This document shows, piece by piece, positions 52,198 through 62,053 of a stretch of 64,000 nt of DNA (the stretch's first letter is position 1; the number at the start of each line of letters is the position of its first letter). The notes beneath the pieces were generated by a model. That model did not search any database. It saw only the letters and a list, made by a program, of their open reading frames with translations, and was not told the DNA's origin. Source of the stretch: Planctomycetota bacterium (lineage in GTDB: Bacteria; Planctomycetota; B15-G4; SIAN01). The stretch covers positions 310,001-374,000 of the forward strand of contig JANQQL010000001.1 in NCBI GenBank assembly GCA_028289345.1, given 5' to 3'. Made by a program: the position numbers and the translations under genes.

Positions 52198-53699
52198 AAC
52201 AGCGCTCGTCTAAGGTTCATCACCGGTTGATGGCCCGGGTCTCGCGCCTGGGAGCGGAGCAAGAAGCCGCCATTGGGCTGCCCGCCGACGGCTGCCGTTT
52301 GATCAAGGGCCCCCCCGGGTCGGGGAAGTCCGCCGTTGCTTTGCGACGCGCCATCACCCTGGCGAGACAAGGTTTGTTGCGCGGCACGCCGCGGGTGCTG
52401 CTGGTGGGGCACACCCACGCCCAGTGCGAGGCGTGGATTCGGATTCTGTCCGAACTGGCCCCCGACGTTGTGGAATCGTTGCGCGTCACGACCGTGTCTT
52501 CCTGGTGCCGACGCTTCCTGGAGCAGCACGCCAAGCATGTGTCCGTGATGTCCTTGGACTCCTGGCAGGGATTGTTGAAAGAAACTCTGGACGACTTTCG
52601 GGGACGAAGTTCCCACCCGTTGCTTCAACGACCGCTCGCCTTCTTCCAAAGCGAATTCGAGAACGTCCTGCAATTCCACGACGTGGTCCATCTCGAGCGT
52701 TATCGACAAACCAGCCGAGAGGGACAGGCCGGACGCCTGGATCGTGGCGCGCGAGAAGTCCTTTGGTCCGTCTACGAAGAATTCGAAGCGCGTCGTCGCG
52801 CCCATGGCGGAGTTCCCCCGACGGAACTGGCTCGGTTCGTGGCACGGAGGCTCCCTCGAACCCCTCGACTCCCCTTCGATCACGTCCTGGTGGACGACGC
52901 CCATCGGCACCAGCCCGCGGAACTCGCGCTTTGTCATGACCTGGCCCCCGGAGGCAGCCAGACATTCCTGGCGGACCGCCAAAGCAGAGCGGCGCTGCCG
53001 GGCTTGCGGTGGAGCAATGCCGGGCTCTCGTTCGCCGGCCGGGTGACCATGCTCCCCGAAACCTCGGCGCACAATCCCCACATCCTCGAGCTGGCCGAAC
53101 GTGCCCTGATTCGTCCCCGCCACTCAGAACCCAAACACCTTCTCCAGGAACCGGGACTGCTTTGGCCTGCCGCTCCGGACGAGCAGGCGCGACTTCCCTT
53201 TCCGGGGCCTTTGCGAGGGGCCCGCCCCACGTTCTTGCAATGTCGGGACTGGCAACAGGAAATCTCGACCCTCACCACCCGAATCTCTCGGCTCTTGGGA
53301 TCGGTCCATCCCAGCGAAATCGCCGTGATCACTCGACACCGACACTTTCTGGAGCGTCTGGGGCCACGCTTCACAGAACAGGGGATTCCCTGGGAACTGC
53401 CCGGTCCCGACGCCAGCCATGAGCAGATCCTCGCTTCGGATCGCGTCCGACTCCTGCCCCTGGCCCAGTGTGCCGGACTGTCCTTCCCCCTCGTCTTCTT
53501 GGCAGACGGCATTTTGGGACAGGACTTCCCCGCCACCCCCGAGAGTCCCGCGGAATTTCCCAGTCGGTGTGCCGAACGCCAGGCCATCCACTTCGCCATG
53601 ACCCGGGGAACGAGAGAACTGACCGTCTCGGGAACTCACGCCATGGTCGCTCCGCCTTTGGTGGAACTCCAAGCACTGGTCCGCGTCGCCGGTCGCTGA
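52194..53699 (+). CDS. Short UvrD/PcrA-like superfamily 1 helicase-fold ATPase
   Basis: 501 residues from a GTG overlapping the sulfatase stop (GTGA). Walker A is perfect (GPPGSGKS, residues 39-46). Motif Ia resembles [17 protein letters not shown], and motif II reads [16 protein letters not shown] (DDAH at 234-237, where UvrD has DExQ). Motif III appears as [19 protein letters not shown], and a motif VI-like segment closes the fold ([14 protein letters not shown]). UvrD itself has ~720 residues; the 1B and 2B insertions are reduced here. It could be a diverged repair helicase or a degenerate ATPase. The change of Glu, the catalytic base, to Asp is notable. Co-translation with a lipoprotein gene is odd. 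Confidence 0.72.
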   Translation: MKQRSSKVHHRLMARVSRLGAEQEAAIGLPADGCRLIKGPPGSGKSAVALRRAITLARQGLLRGTPRVLLVGHTHAQCEAWIRILSELAPDVVESLRVTTVSSWCRRFLEQHAKHVSVMSLDSWQGLLKETLDDFRGRSSHPLLQRPLAFFQSEFENVLQFHDVVHLERYRQTSREGQAGRLDRGAREVLWSVYEEFEARRRAHGGVPPTELARFVARRLPRTPRLPFDHVLVDDAHRHQPAELALCHDLAPGGSQTFLADRQSRAALPGLRWSNAGLSFAGRVTMLPETSAHNPHILELAERALIRPRHSEPKHLLQEPGLLWPAAPDEQARLPFPGPLRGARPTFLQCRDWQQEISTLTTRISRLLGSVHPSEIAVITRHRHFLERLGPRFTEQGIPWELPGPDASHEQILASDRVRLLPLAQCAGLSFPLVFLADGILGQDFPATPESPAEFPSRCAERQAIHFAMTRGTRELTVSGTHAMVAPPLVELQALVRVAGR

Positions 53700-53708
53700 G
53701 TGGTGGCG

Positions 53709-53733
53709 CCTCGCCGATCGGCGAGGAGCTTTT
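53709..53733 (+). terminator. Possible terminator after the UvrD-like gene
   Basis: A perfect 18-base palindrome (CCTCGCCGATCGGCGAGG) ten bases after the stop codon is followed by AGCTTTT. The T run is short (four) and offset by three bases, so termination may be weak. The stretch to the aconitase start (about 125 bases) must hold its promoter, which I cannot place. Confidence 0.4.
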
Positions 53734-53859
53734 CCACGCGCACTCCCATCACCGTCCCGCTCACCAACCATCAACGACCGCCGTTCGTCACAGCGTTCGA
53801 GGAGGCCGACGCCTCGGGTAGCATGGGTCGCAAAGACCAGAACTCAGGAGAGCCCATTG

Positions 53860-56535
53860 ATGAATAGTTTCCAGGCCAAGGACACCCTCGAGGTCGGCGG
53901 AAGTTCGTACGAAATCTACCGACTGGGCGCGCTCGCCGACCGCTTCGCCATTGACCGCCTGCCGTTCTCTATCAAGATCTTGTTGGAGAACCTGTTGCGC
54001 CTCGAGGACGGGGTCGCCGTCACCGCCAAAGACATCGAGGCACTGGCCGGGTGGAACGCCAAGGCGGTCCAGCGCACTGAAATCTCGTACTCCCCAGCGC
54101 GAGTCCTGATGCAAGACTTCACCGGCGTTCCCGCCGTGGTCGACCTGGCCGCAATGCGCGAAGCCATGGTCGCCATGGGAGGCGATCCTGGACGCATCAA
54201 CCCCCTGTCTCCGGTGGAACTCGTCATCGACCACTCGGTGCAGGTGGACGAGTTCGGCAAACCCACTTCGTTTGCGGTCAACGCGGAGCTCGAAGCCAAC
54301 CGCAATCGGGAACGCTATCGGTTCCTGCGGTGGGGACAGAACGCCTTCGAGAACTTCCGAGTGGTGCCCCCCGGCACGGGCATCGTTCATCAGATCAACT
54401 TGGAACACCTGGCACCGGTCGTGTTCGTCAAGGACTCGGGCGGCGGAATGCAGGCCTACCCGGACACTCTGGTAGGAACCGACTCCCACACCACCATGAT
54501 CAATGGACTCGGCGTCTTGGGTTGGGGTGTCGGCGGCATCGAAGCCGAAGCGGCCATGCTGGGGCAGCCGGTGTCGATGCTGATTCCCGAAGTCATTGGT
54601 TTCGAACTCACCGGGCGTCTTCCGGAGGGAGCAACCGCTACCGACCTGGTGCTCACGGTCACCCAAATGCTGCGTCAGAAAGGAGTGGTGGGCAAATTCG
54701 TTGAATTCTTCGGCAGCGGCTTGGACCAGCTCTCCCTGGCCGATCGCGCCACCATCGCCAACATGGCTCCCGAGTACGGTGCCACCTGCGGACTGTTCCC
54801 GATCGACGCCGAAACCTTGCGCTACCTGCACTTGTCTGGCCGCGAACCCCAGCAAGTGGAACTGGTCGAAGCTTACGCCCGAGCCCAAGGCTTCTTCCGC
54901 GAAGCCGACTCGCCGGCTGCCGAATACACCGACACCCTGCAGCTCGCTCTCGAACAGGTCGTGCCCAGCTTGGCCGGCCCCAAACGTCCTCAGGACCGCA
55001 TTCCTTTGTCCGAGTCGAAGTCGTCCTTTCGTGAGAGTTTGAAAGGTTTGACGGCTTCCGGTGGTGGCACTGCCGTGGCGACCGCCCCCGCCAAGGTCGA
55101 AGTGCAGGGCAAAACCGCCGAGTTGAGCGACGGCAGCGTCGTGATCGCCGCCATCACGAGCTGCACCAACACCTCAAACCCGGCGGTGATGATGGCCGCC
55201 GGCTTGGTGGCCCGCAAAGCTCGCCAAAAGGGGCTGACCGCGCGTCCCTGGGTCAAGACCAGCCTGGCTCCCGGCTCCAAGGTCGTGACGGAGTATTTGC
55301 GCCAAGCCGGTCTGCTAGAAGATCTGGAAGCGGTCGGCTTCCACTTGGTCGGCTACGGCTGTACGACCTGCATTGGCAACTCAGGACCGCTTCCCGAGCC
55401 CATTGCCACGGCAATCCGTGACAATGATCTGACCGTGACCTCGGTGCTCTCCGGGAACCGCAACTTCGAAGGCCGAGTGCACGCGCTCGTCAAGATGAAC
55501 TACCTCGCCTCCCCGCCGTTGGTGGTGGCCTATGCCCTGGCCGGACACATGGACCGAGACCTCGCCGAGGAACCTCTTGGCACCACCGCCAGTGGCGATG
55601 CGGTCTACCTGAAAGACGTGTGGCCCAGTCAGCAGGAGGTCCGCGACGCGATGGCGGTGATTGAAGCCGAGATGTTCAACAAGACTTACGACGAAGTCTT
55701 TCAGGGCGACGAACGTTGGGCCGCCCTGACCGTTCCCGAAGGACAGCGGTACCAATGGGACGGAGACTCGACCTACATTCGTCAGGCGCCGTTCTTCGAA
55801 GGCATGCAGCCGCAACCCGATCCGGTGTCCGACATCCACGGAGCACGAGCCCTGATCCTGGTGGGAGACAGCGTGACCACGGATCACATTTCCCCCGCCG
55901 GCGCGTTCGCTCCCGACACTCCCGCTGGCAAGTACCTGCAGGAACGCGGCGTCGAACCCAAGGACTTCAACTCCTATGGCTCAAGGCGCGGCAACCACGA
56001 GATCATGATGCGCGGCACGTTCGCCAACGTCCGGCTGCGCAATCAGCTCGCCCCGGGAACCGAAGGCGGCTTCACCACCCACTTCCCGAGCGGGCAGCAG
56101 TCCACCGTGTTCGATGCGGCCATGCGTTACAAGGAAGAAGGCGTTCCCCTGATCGTGATTGCCGGCAAAGAGTACGGAACCGGTTCCTCCCGTGACTGGG
56201 CGGCCAAGGGACCGCGCCTGCTCGGGATCCGAGTCGCGATCGCCGAAAGCTACGAACGGATTCACCGCTCCAATCTGGTGGGCATGGGGATCCTGCCTCT
56301 CGAGTTCCAGCCGGGAGACAGCGCCTCGTCTTTGGGAATCCAAGGAAACGAAAACTTCGACATCATCGGCCTCGGCGACGGAACCGCCAAGGAAGTGACG
56401 GTCAAAGCCACCAACGACGACGGACAAACCACCGAGTTCTCGGCCAAGGTCCGCATCGACACGCCAAACGAAGTGGAGTTCTTCCGCAACGGAGGAATCC
56501 TCAACTACGTGCTCCGTTCGTTCCTGAACAAGTGA
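53860..56535 (+). CDS. acnA: Aconitate hydratase A
   Basis: 891 residues, typical of AcnA/IRP-type aconitase. It interconverts citrate and isocitrate in the TCA cycle. The [4Fe-4S] cysteines are all present: Cys435 in [13 protein letters not shown], and Cys501 and Cys504 in [13 protein letters not shown]. Other family stretches are [32 protein letters not shown] and, in the swivel domain, [35 protein letters not shown] and [21 protein letters not shown] at 53860 was chosen; TTG at 53857 adds one residue and has better spacing to AGGAG. A quinone oxidoreductase gene follows after 10 bases. Confidence 0.97.
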   Translation: MNSFQAKDTLEVGGSSYEIYRLGALADRFAIDRLPFSIKILLENLLRLEDGVAVTAKDIEALAGWNAKAVQRTEISYSPARVLMQDFTGVPAVVDLAAMREAMVAMGGDPGRINPLSPVELVIDHSVQVDEFGKPTSFAVNAELEANRNRERYRFLRWGQNAFENFRVVPPGTGIVHQINLEHLAPVVFVKDSGGGMQAYPDTLVGTDSHTTMINGLGVLGWGVGGIEAEAAMLGQPVSMLIPEVIGFELTGRLPEGATATDLVLTVTQMLRQKGVVGKFVEFFGSGLDQLSLADRATIANMAPEYGATCGLFPIDAETLRYLHLSGREPQQVELVEAYARAQGFFREADSPAAEYTDTLQLALEQVVPSLAGPKRPQDRIPLSESKSSFRESLKGLTASGGGTAVATAPAKVEVQGKTAELSDGSVVIAAITSCTNTSNPAVMMAAGLVARKARQKGLTARPWVKTSLAPGSKVVTEYLRQAGLLEDLEAVGFHLVGYGCTTCIGNSGPLPEPIATAIRDNDLTVTSVLSGNRNFEGRVHALVKMNYLASPPLVVAYALAGHMDRDLAEEPLGTTASGDAVYLKDVWPSQQEVRDAMAVIEAEMFNKTYDEVFQGDERWAALTVPEGQRYQWDGDSTYIRQAPFFEGMQPQPDPVSDIHGARALILVGDSVTTDHISPAGAFAPDTPAGKYLQERGVEPKDFNSYGSRRGNHEIMMRGTFANVRLRNQLAPGTEGGFTTHFPSGQQSTVFDAAMRYKEEGVPLIVIAGKEYGTGSSRDWAAKGPRLLGIRVAIAESYERIHRSNLVGMGILPLEFQPGDSASSLGIQGNENFDIIGLGDGTAKEVTVKATNDDGQTTEFSAKVRIDTPNEVEFFRNGGILNYVLRSFLNK

Positions 56536-56545
56536 AACAGTGACG

Positions 56546-57511
56546 ATGCGCGCCATTCGAGTTCACCAACCGGGGGGACGGGAGGCCCTCCGGTTGGATC
56601 AAATCCCCGAACCCGAACCTGGAGCCGGCGAGGCTCGGGTGGCGATCGAAGCGGCGGGGGTGAACTTCATCGACGTCTATCACCGCAACGGCTGGTATCC
56701 CCTGCCCCTGCCCGCCACTCTTGGCATCGAAGCGGCCGGTCGCGTCGTCGCTTGCGGCGAAGGCGTGACCGAAGTGCGACCCGGGGACCGCGTGGCCTAC
56801 GCGATGACGCGAGGGGGCTACGCCGAGCAAGCCGTGGTCGCGGCGGCCCATCTCGTTCCGGTTCCCGAAGCGGTTCCCTCCTCCGTGGCCGCCGCGCTGA
56901 TGACTCAGGGAATGACCGCGCACTATTTGGTCGAGTCCGTCGCGTCCTTGAATCCAGGGCAGCGCTGTCTCGTGTACGCGGCCGCGGGCGGGGTCGGCTT
57001 ACTCTTGAGCCAGCTTGCGCGGCTGCGGGGAGCTCACGTTTGCGGGGTGGTGTCCACCGAGGAGAAAGCCTTACTGGCCACCGAAGCCGGGGCTCATCAA
57101 GTTTTGGTGAGTCGGCAACCGACGCGCGAAGAAGCCGATCGAGCGTTTGGCACCGAGCTTTTCGACGTGGTGTTCGATTCGGTCGGGAGGAGTACCTTCG
57201 ATCTCAGTCTGGACCTGCTGCGGCCTCGCGGACTCTTGGCTCTGTTCGGCCAATCCAGCGGCCCCGTCGAAGCCTTCGACCCGCAGGTTTTGAATCAGAA
57301 GGGTTCCCTGTTCCTCACCCGACCCACTCTCCAGGACTTCGTGCAAACCCGAGACGAGCTGCTGCACCGAGCGACCACGCTGTTCGAACTCCACGCGGGC
57401 GGGGAACTCCGGGTGCGCATCGGTGAGGAGTTCGCCCTGGAAGATGCCGCCGAAGCCCATCGCCGCCTCGAAGAGCGCCTCACCACGGGAAAGCTGCTGC
57501 TCCGGCCCTGA
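56546..57511 (+). CDS. NADPH:quinone oxidoreductase (zeta-crystallin type)
   Basis: 321 residues, an MDR-family medium-chain reductase without zinc. The catalytic domain begins MRAIRVHQPGGREALRLDQ, with EAAGVNFIDVYHRNGWYP and LGIEAAGRVVACGEGVTEVRPGDRVAYA. The NADPH site is VYAAAGGVGLLLSQLARLRG (AxxGxxG type), followed by FDVVFDSVGRSTFD. Members reduce quinones or enones by one or two electrons. GTG at 56540 in frame is an alternative start. It is probably co-transcribed with acnA and meets the UnbV-TPR gene tail to tail, five bases apart. Confidence 0.88.
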   Translation: MRAIRVHQPGGREALRLDQIPEPEPGAGEARVAIEAAGVNFIDVYHRNGWYPLPLPATLGIEAAGRVVACGEGVTEVRPGDRVAYAMTRGGYAEQAVVAAAHLVPVPEAVPSSVAAALMTQGMTAHYLVESVASLNPGQRCLVYAAAGGVGLLLSQLARLRGAHVCGVVSTEEKALLATEAGAHQVLVSRQPTREEADRAFGTELFDVVFDSVGRSTFDLSLDLLRPRGLLALFGQSSGPVEAFDPQVLNQKGSLFLTRPTLQDFVQTRDELLHRATTLFELHAGGELRVRIGEEFALEDAAEAHRRLEERLTTGKLLLRP

Positions 57512-57516
57512 GCCGG

Positions 57517-60456
57517 TCAGGAATCCTTGCGCAAGATGTCCAGGGCCCGAGCCGCTTCTTCGTCGTTGGGGGTCAGCTCCTGCAGTCGAAGGTACGACTC
57601 GATCGCCTTTTCCTTGTTGTCGGTGGACATGCTGATCCGCGCGCGCTCCCGCCAGGCTCCGGCATGCTCCGGACGTGCCGCCACCGCTTGATCCAGCAAG
57701 CGGAGGGCGAGGGACGGGTTCTCCCCGAGGACTCCGTGGATCTGCGCGGCTTGAATCACCACTCCGGGACTGACGCCGCATTCGTTGATTGCGTCGATCG
57801 CGGCAGGGACCGCTTTGGTCTTCTTCCCATCTTCGAAAAGGTACTTCAGGTATTCGACCCATCCTTTGCGTCGCTGCGGATGAAGCTCCGTCACCTTGCG
57901 CAAGTGGAATTCGGCGTCTCGATTCTTCCCGATCTCCAGTAGCAACTTGGCGAAGTCCAAGCGCAGGTCGAAATCCTCTCCATGTTCGGAGATCAGCTTG
58001 GTGTACATCGCCAGCACGTCACGAGGTCGCTTCTGGGCCATCAGCGCATTGGCCAACTGGCGCGAAGCCGGCACCGAGTCCGGTTTGTGGGCCAGAGCTT
58101 CTCGCGCGTAGGTTTCAGCCTTGTCCAGCTCTCCCAGACGGGTGTAGCAGTCGGACATCGCCAGGTAGGCAGCGTGATACTCGGGGTCCGCAGCAACCGT
58201 GGCCTCGAAGCTGGCGAGCGCCTTCTTCATGCGGCCTCGCGCCCGGTGCAGGTTTCCTTCCTGGAAATGCAAGTACGCCGAGTCGGGTTGACGGGCGATG
58301 CACTCAGAAAGAGCAATTTGGGCCAACTCGTCTTGTCCCAGTTTGCCAAGGAACAACAGCATGTTCATGGTGATCACTTCGAAGTCAAAGCGATCGAACC
58401 ATCCTTCCACCGCCGAGCGTGCCAGCTCGACATCCCCATGAGCGAGCAGAGCCCGGGCAAGATGCACGGCCGCCGTGGAATCTTGAGGAGCCAACCGCGT
58501 GGCCTCCGTGAGATGGGTGACGGCGAGTTCCAGATTCCCTTCGTCCAAGGCTCGCGTCCCCACCAGCTTGTGCAGCGGGGCGTTTTCCGGGTCCTCTTTC
58601 AATCGAGGGCGGAGAGCGGCGAGATCGAGGTTGGCGAACGGCTGCAAACTTTCGGCGGCCTCGGGGGTCCAGGTGCCGGAACCCGTTTCCCCTTCCACGG
58701 CATGCAAGCGGGTGCCCGCTGCGACGTCTTCGTAGACGTCTCTGGTTCCCGAGGGCCATTGGATCTCGATCTCGTCGATCTGGGAGCGGTCTCCGAGTCC
58801 CTGGGTCAAGGCCAGCTCATTCATCGAAAGGTAGCTGGTGCCCGTCACCAGGCGATCGCGCCGCACTTGATCCCCGATTCGGAAAGTGACCAGGGAGCCG
58901 ATCCCGTCGCGGTTGCTCTTCTTGCCCTGCAGAGTCACTCGCACGAATCCACCCACCGCATGGCGGTTCTCGAGAATGCGAGTGGGTCCTTGGTTCTCTC
59001 CGATCCAAAGATCCAGGTCGCCATCGCCATCGATGTCAGCAAAAGCAGCCCCCCTTCCCACCACCTGTTGCGGAATGGCCGGGCCGTCCGTTTCCACCTC
59101 TTCGAACTTGTCACCCACGGCACGGAACAACTGGCAAGGCTGGGCGTAAGTCACTCCTTGCTGACCGGGTTCCTTTTCCACATGGCCGTTGGCAACGAAC
59201 AGGTCTTCTCGATCATCCAGGTCGTAGTCAAAGAACAACAATCCAAAGGTGACTTGGCGGAGGGTCGGGGTTCCGAGGCCGCATTCGCGGGAACGCTCCG
59301 CGAATTCCAGGGACTCCGCGGACTCTTGTTCGTGCAACGTGACCGGCTCTCCGGTGAAGTTCCCGACCGAGATGCCGAGTCGCTCGCCGTTGCCACGGTA
59401 GGTGACGTCCACACCCATGCCCGCGTAGGAATTGCCGTATCGATCCAAGGCGAGTCCGGCTTCGTAACCCAGGTCCTGAAAAGTCCCGTCTTGCCGGTTG
59501 CGAAACAGCTGGGAGGGTTCCTTGTCGTTGGCCACGTAGACATCCAGCCAGCCATCGCGATCGAAATCCAGGACTGCGATTCCCAAGACCTTGCTGCCTT
59601 CGCCCCCCATGCCGGCCGCCTCGGTCATTTCTTCGAAGGTGCCATCGCCGCGGCCACGCAACAGGCTCAAGCCATCGGGTTTGTAGGCCCACACCGGACA
59701 GTAGTCGCGCTGACCGTCCTGTTCGCAGAACCGCTTCGAGCTCAGATTCTTTTCGTGTTCCAGACTCCACTTGACGTAGTGGCCGATGATGAGATCCAGC
59801 ACCCCGTCGCGATCGTAGTCGAAGAACGAGGCGGCAGATGCCCAGCGACCGGTGTCGACGCCGGCCGGCTCCCCGTTCTCGACGAAAGTGCCGTCTCCGC
59901 GGTTCTGAAACAGGAGCGTCCGATGAACGCCAGTCACCAAGAGGTCCTGGTCCCCATCATTGTCGATATCCGCCGCCACGCAGGCCATTCCCGGGTGAGC
60001 GATGCCCAACCCGGACTCCTTGGTCGCGTCGCGGAACCGACCGTTGCCCTGGTTCAAGAACAACCGATGGGTGGCTCCTTTCGAATCGGGCGGAAAGTCG
60101 CTTCCATTGACCAAGAACAGATCCTGGTCGCCATCTTGGTCGGCATCAAAGAAGCCGCCGCCCCCGGCCATCGTCTCGGGATAGAAAAATTGGGGTTCGG
60201 CACCGAACTGGTGGACGAAGTCCACCCCACTCGACCCGGTCACGTCGACGAACGCCGCGGGGCCGCGCTCCCGGGACGGGATCTCTGGGGAAGCCGCTGG
60301 GGCTGCCGAGGGAGAAGTCGCGGGCGGTGAGGACTCTTCCGCACAGCCGGCCGCAACCAGGCACGCTCCGAGCAGGGACGAGCGCCACCGCGACGGCCCG
60401 CGGCGCGACCGCGAGTGGAGATCAGAATGAGAAGGGAGAGAAGGGAACTGGTTCAT
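57517..60456 (-). CDS. FG-GAP/ASPIC-UnbV repeat lipoprotein with TPR tail
   Basis: 979 residues from the ATG at 60456. A lipoprotein signal (SSLLGACLVAAGC) is followed by a Pro/Ala-rich linker. About five FG-GAP units form a beta-propeller with calcium-type loops: FFDADQDGDQDLFLVNG, ADIDNDGDQDLLVTG, FFDYDRDGVLDLIIGHY, VLDFDRDGWLDVYVAND and FADIDGDGDLDLWIGE. An ASPIC/UnbV domain follows (VTFRIGDQVRRDRLVTGTSYLS, IEIQWPSGTRDVYEDV). The last ~330 residues are TPR-like, for example YHAAYLAMSDCYTRLGELDKAE. The family is common in Planctomycetota, with no established biochemical role. It lies tail to tail with the quinone reductase and diverges from fumC. Confidence 0.9.
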   Translation of the reverse strand: MNQFPSLPSHSDLHSRSRRGPSRWRSSLLGACLVAAGCAEESSPPATSPSAAPAASPEIPSRERGPAAFVDVTGSSGVDFVHQFGAEPQFFYPETMAGGGGFFDADQDGDQDLFLVNGSDFPPDSKGATHRLFLNQGNGRFRDATKESGLGIAHPGMACVAADIDNDGDQDLLVTGVHRTLLFQNRGDGTFVENGEPAGVDTGRWASAASFFDYDRDGVLDLIIGHYVKWSLEHEKNLSSKRFCEQDGQRDYCPVWAYKPDGLSLLRGRGDGTFEEMTEAAGMGGEGSKVLGIAVLDFDRDGWLDVYVANDKEPSQLFRNRQDGTFQDLGYEAGLALDRYGNSYAGMGVDVTYRGNGERLGISVGNFTGEPVTLHEQESAESLEFAERSRECGLGTPTLRQVTFGLLFFDYDLDDREDLFVANGHVEKEPGQQGVTYAQPCQLFRAVGDKFEEVETDGPAIPQQVVGRGAAFADIDGDGDLDLWIGENQGPTRILENRHAVGGFVRVTLQGKKSNRDGIGSLVTFRIGDQVRRDRLVTGTSYLSMNELALTQGLGDRSQIDEIEIQWPSGTRDVYEDVAAGTRLHAVEGETGSGTWTPEAAESLQPFANLDLAALRPRLKEDPENAPLHKLVGTRALDEGNLELAVTHLTEATRLAPQDSTAAVHLARALLAHGDVELARSAVEGWFDRFDFEVITMNMLLFLGKLGQDELAQIALSECIARQPDSAYLHFQEGNLHRARGRMKKALASFEATVAADPEYHAAYLAMSDCYTRLGELDKAETYAREALAHKPDSVPASRQLANALMAQKRPRDVLAMYTKLISEHGEDFDLRLDFAKLLLEIGKNRDAEFHLRKVTELHPQRRKGWVEYLKYLFEDGKKTKAVPAAIDAINECGVSPGVVIQAAQIHGVLGENPSLALRLLDQAVAARPEHAGAWRERARISMSTDNKEKAIESYLRLQELTPNDEEAARALDILRKDS

Positions 60457-60651
60457 GCCACGACTCACCTCGCGCAAACCCCAAACTGGCCACGATAGCC
60501 CCGGCCGGACCTTGAAGAGAGCCTTCCACCTGATTTCTCGGTGGCCCCTGGCAAGGGGCTTGCGGCTTGTCTCCATGACAGGGCCCGCGTTTCGTGCGGG
60601 TTTCGCGGTACCATCGCTCCGTCCTCAGGAGCAATCAGGAGCCTCACGCCG

Positions 60652-62040
60652 ATGAGTCAGCAAGAACACCGAGTCGAACGAGACAGCATGGGCGAAGTTC
60701 GGGTCCCCGCCAACGCCCGCTACGCCGCCCAAACCCAGCGGGCCGTGGAGAACTTTCCGATCAGCGGCTTGACCATGCCCCGGCCATTCTTGCGCGCACT
60801 CGGCGCCATCAAGCGGACCGCCGCGGCAGTCAACAACGACCTTGGTCTTCTGGACAAGGACGTGGCCGAAGCCATCCAGGCCGCGGCCAGCGAAGTCGAG
60901 TCGGGGAGACACGACCATGAGTTCCCGATCGATGTGTTCCAAACCGGGTCCGGCACCAGCACCAACATGAATGCCAACGAGGTGATCGCCTCTTTGGCTT
61001 CCGAAAAACTCGGGCGCGCGGTGCATCCCAACGACGACGTCAACATGAGCCAGAGCAGTAACGACGTGATTCCCACGGCGTTGCATGTCAGTGCTTACCT
61101 GGTGGCGGCCGAAGATCTCCTCCCGGCGCTTCAGCACCTGCACGACACTCTGGAAAAGAAGGCCGGCCAAGTCGATCACGTGGTCAAGACCGGGCGCACC
61201 CATCTCATGGATGCCATGCCGGTTCGGATGAGCCAGGAACTGCAAGCCTTCGCTCACCAGATTCGACTGGGCAGGGAACGGGTCCGCGACAGTCTGAAGC
61301 GGCTCGCCGAACTCGCCCAAGGCGGAACTGCGGTCGGGAGCGGAATCAATGCCCACGCCGATTTCGCGGACCGATTCGCCACCCGGCTGGGCCAGGACCT
61401 GGATCAACCCTTCTGCAAGAGTCCGAATCAGTTCGCCTCACTCGCCTGCCAAGACAGTGCGGTGGAGCTCAGTGGCCAGCTTCGGGCGATCGCGGTCAGC
61501 ATGACAAAGATCTCCAACGACCTGCGCTGGATGAACAGCGGACCGCAGGCGGGGCTGGCGGAGATCGCACTACCGGCCCTCCAGCCGGGAAGCAGCATCA
61601 TGCCGGGCAAGGTCAACCCGGTGATTCCCGAAGCGGTGTGCATGCTGGCCGCTCAGGTGATCGGAAACGACGCGACCATCGCCATGGGAGGCCAGGCAGG
61701 AAACTTCCAGCTCAACGTCATGTTGCCAGTGATTGCCTACAATCTTCTGCAGAGCCTGCAGCTTCTCTCCAACGGCGCCCGAGTGTTGGCCGATAAGGCC
61801 ATCCAGGGATTCACGGTCAATGAGGAACGAGTTTCCGAATTGGTCGGGAAGAACCCGATTTTGGTGACCGCCTTGAACCGGGTCATCGGCTACGAAAAGG
61901 GTGCCGCCGTGGCGAAGAAGGCTTACGCCGAAGGCCGGGCGGTGAAGGACGTTGCCGCCGAGATGACCGACTTGAAGCCCCAAGAACTGGATCGATTGCT
62001 CGATCCTCGCGATCTCACCGAAGGTGGGATCCGCGAATAG
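60652..62040 (+). CDS. fumC: Fumarate hydratase class II
   Basis: 462 residues, normal for the iron-independent fumarase. It converts fumarate to malate. Family motifs are RVERDSMGEVRVPANARYAAQ (sample RDSMGEVRVP), FQTGSGTSTNMNANEVI, HPNDDVNMSQSSNDVIPTA, KTGRTHLMDAMPVRM and the catalytic-Ser loop GSSIMPGKVNPVIPEAVCM. CAGGAG precedes the ATG at 60652. The selenoprotein gene starts 13 bases after its stop with its own good ribosome site, so the two form an operon ending at the terminator at 63031. Confidence 0.96.
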   Translation: MSQQEHRVERDSMGEVRVPANARYAAQTQRAVENFPISGLTMPRPFLRALGAIKRTAAAVNNDLGLLDKDVAEAIQAAASEVESGRHDHEFPIDVFQTGSGTSTNMNANEVIASLASEKLGRAVHPNDDVNMSQSSNDVIPTALHVSAYLVAAEDLLPALQHLHDTLEKKAGQVDHVVKTGRTHLMDAMPVRMSQELQAFAHQIRLGRERVRDSLKRLAELAQGGTAVGSGINAHADFADRFATRLGQDLDQPFCKSPNQFASLACQDSAVELSGQLRAIAVSMTKISNDLRWMNSGPQAGLAEIALPALQPGSSIMPGKVNPVIPEAVCMLAAQVIGNDATIAMGGQAGNFQLNVMLPVIAYNLLQSLQLLSNGARVLADKAIQGFTVNEERVSELVGKNPILVTALNRVIGYEKGAAVAKKAYAEGRAVKDVAAEMTDLKPQELDRLLDPRDLTEGGIRE

Positions 62041-62053
62041 TCAGGAGACACGC

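Noticed and set aside
57982..60330. 782-codon plus-strand frame opposite the UnbV-TPR gene
   Set aside because: It is antisense to a protein with five clear FG-GAP repeats and a lipoprotein signal.
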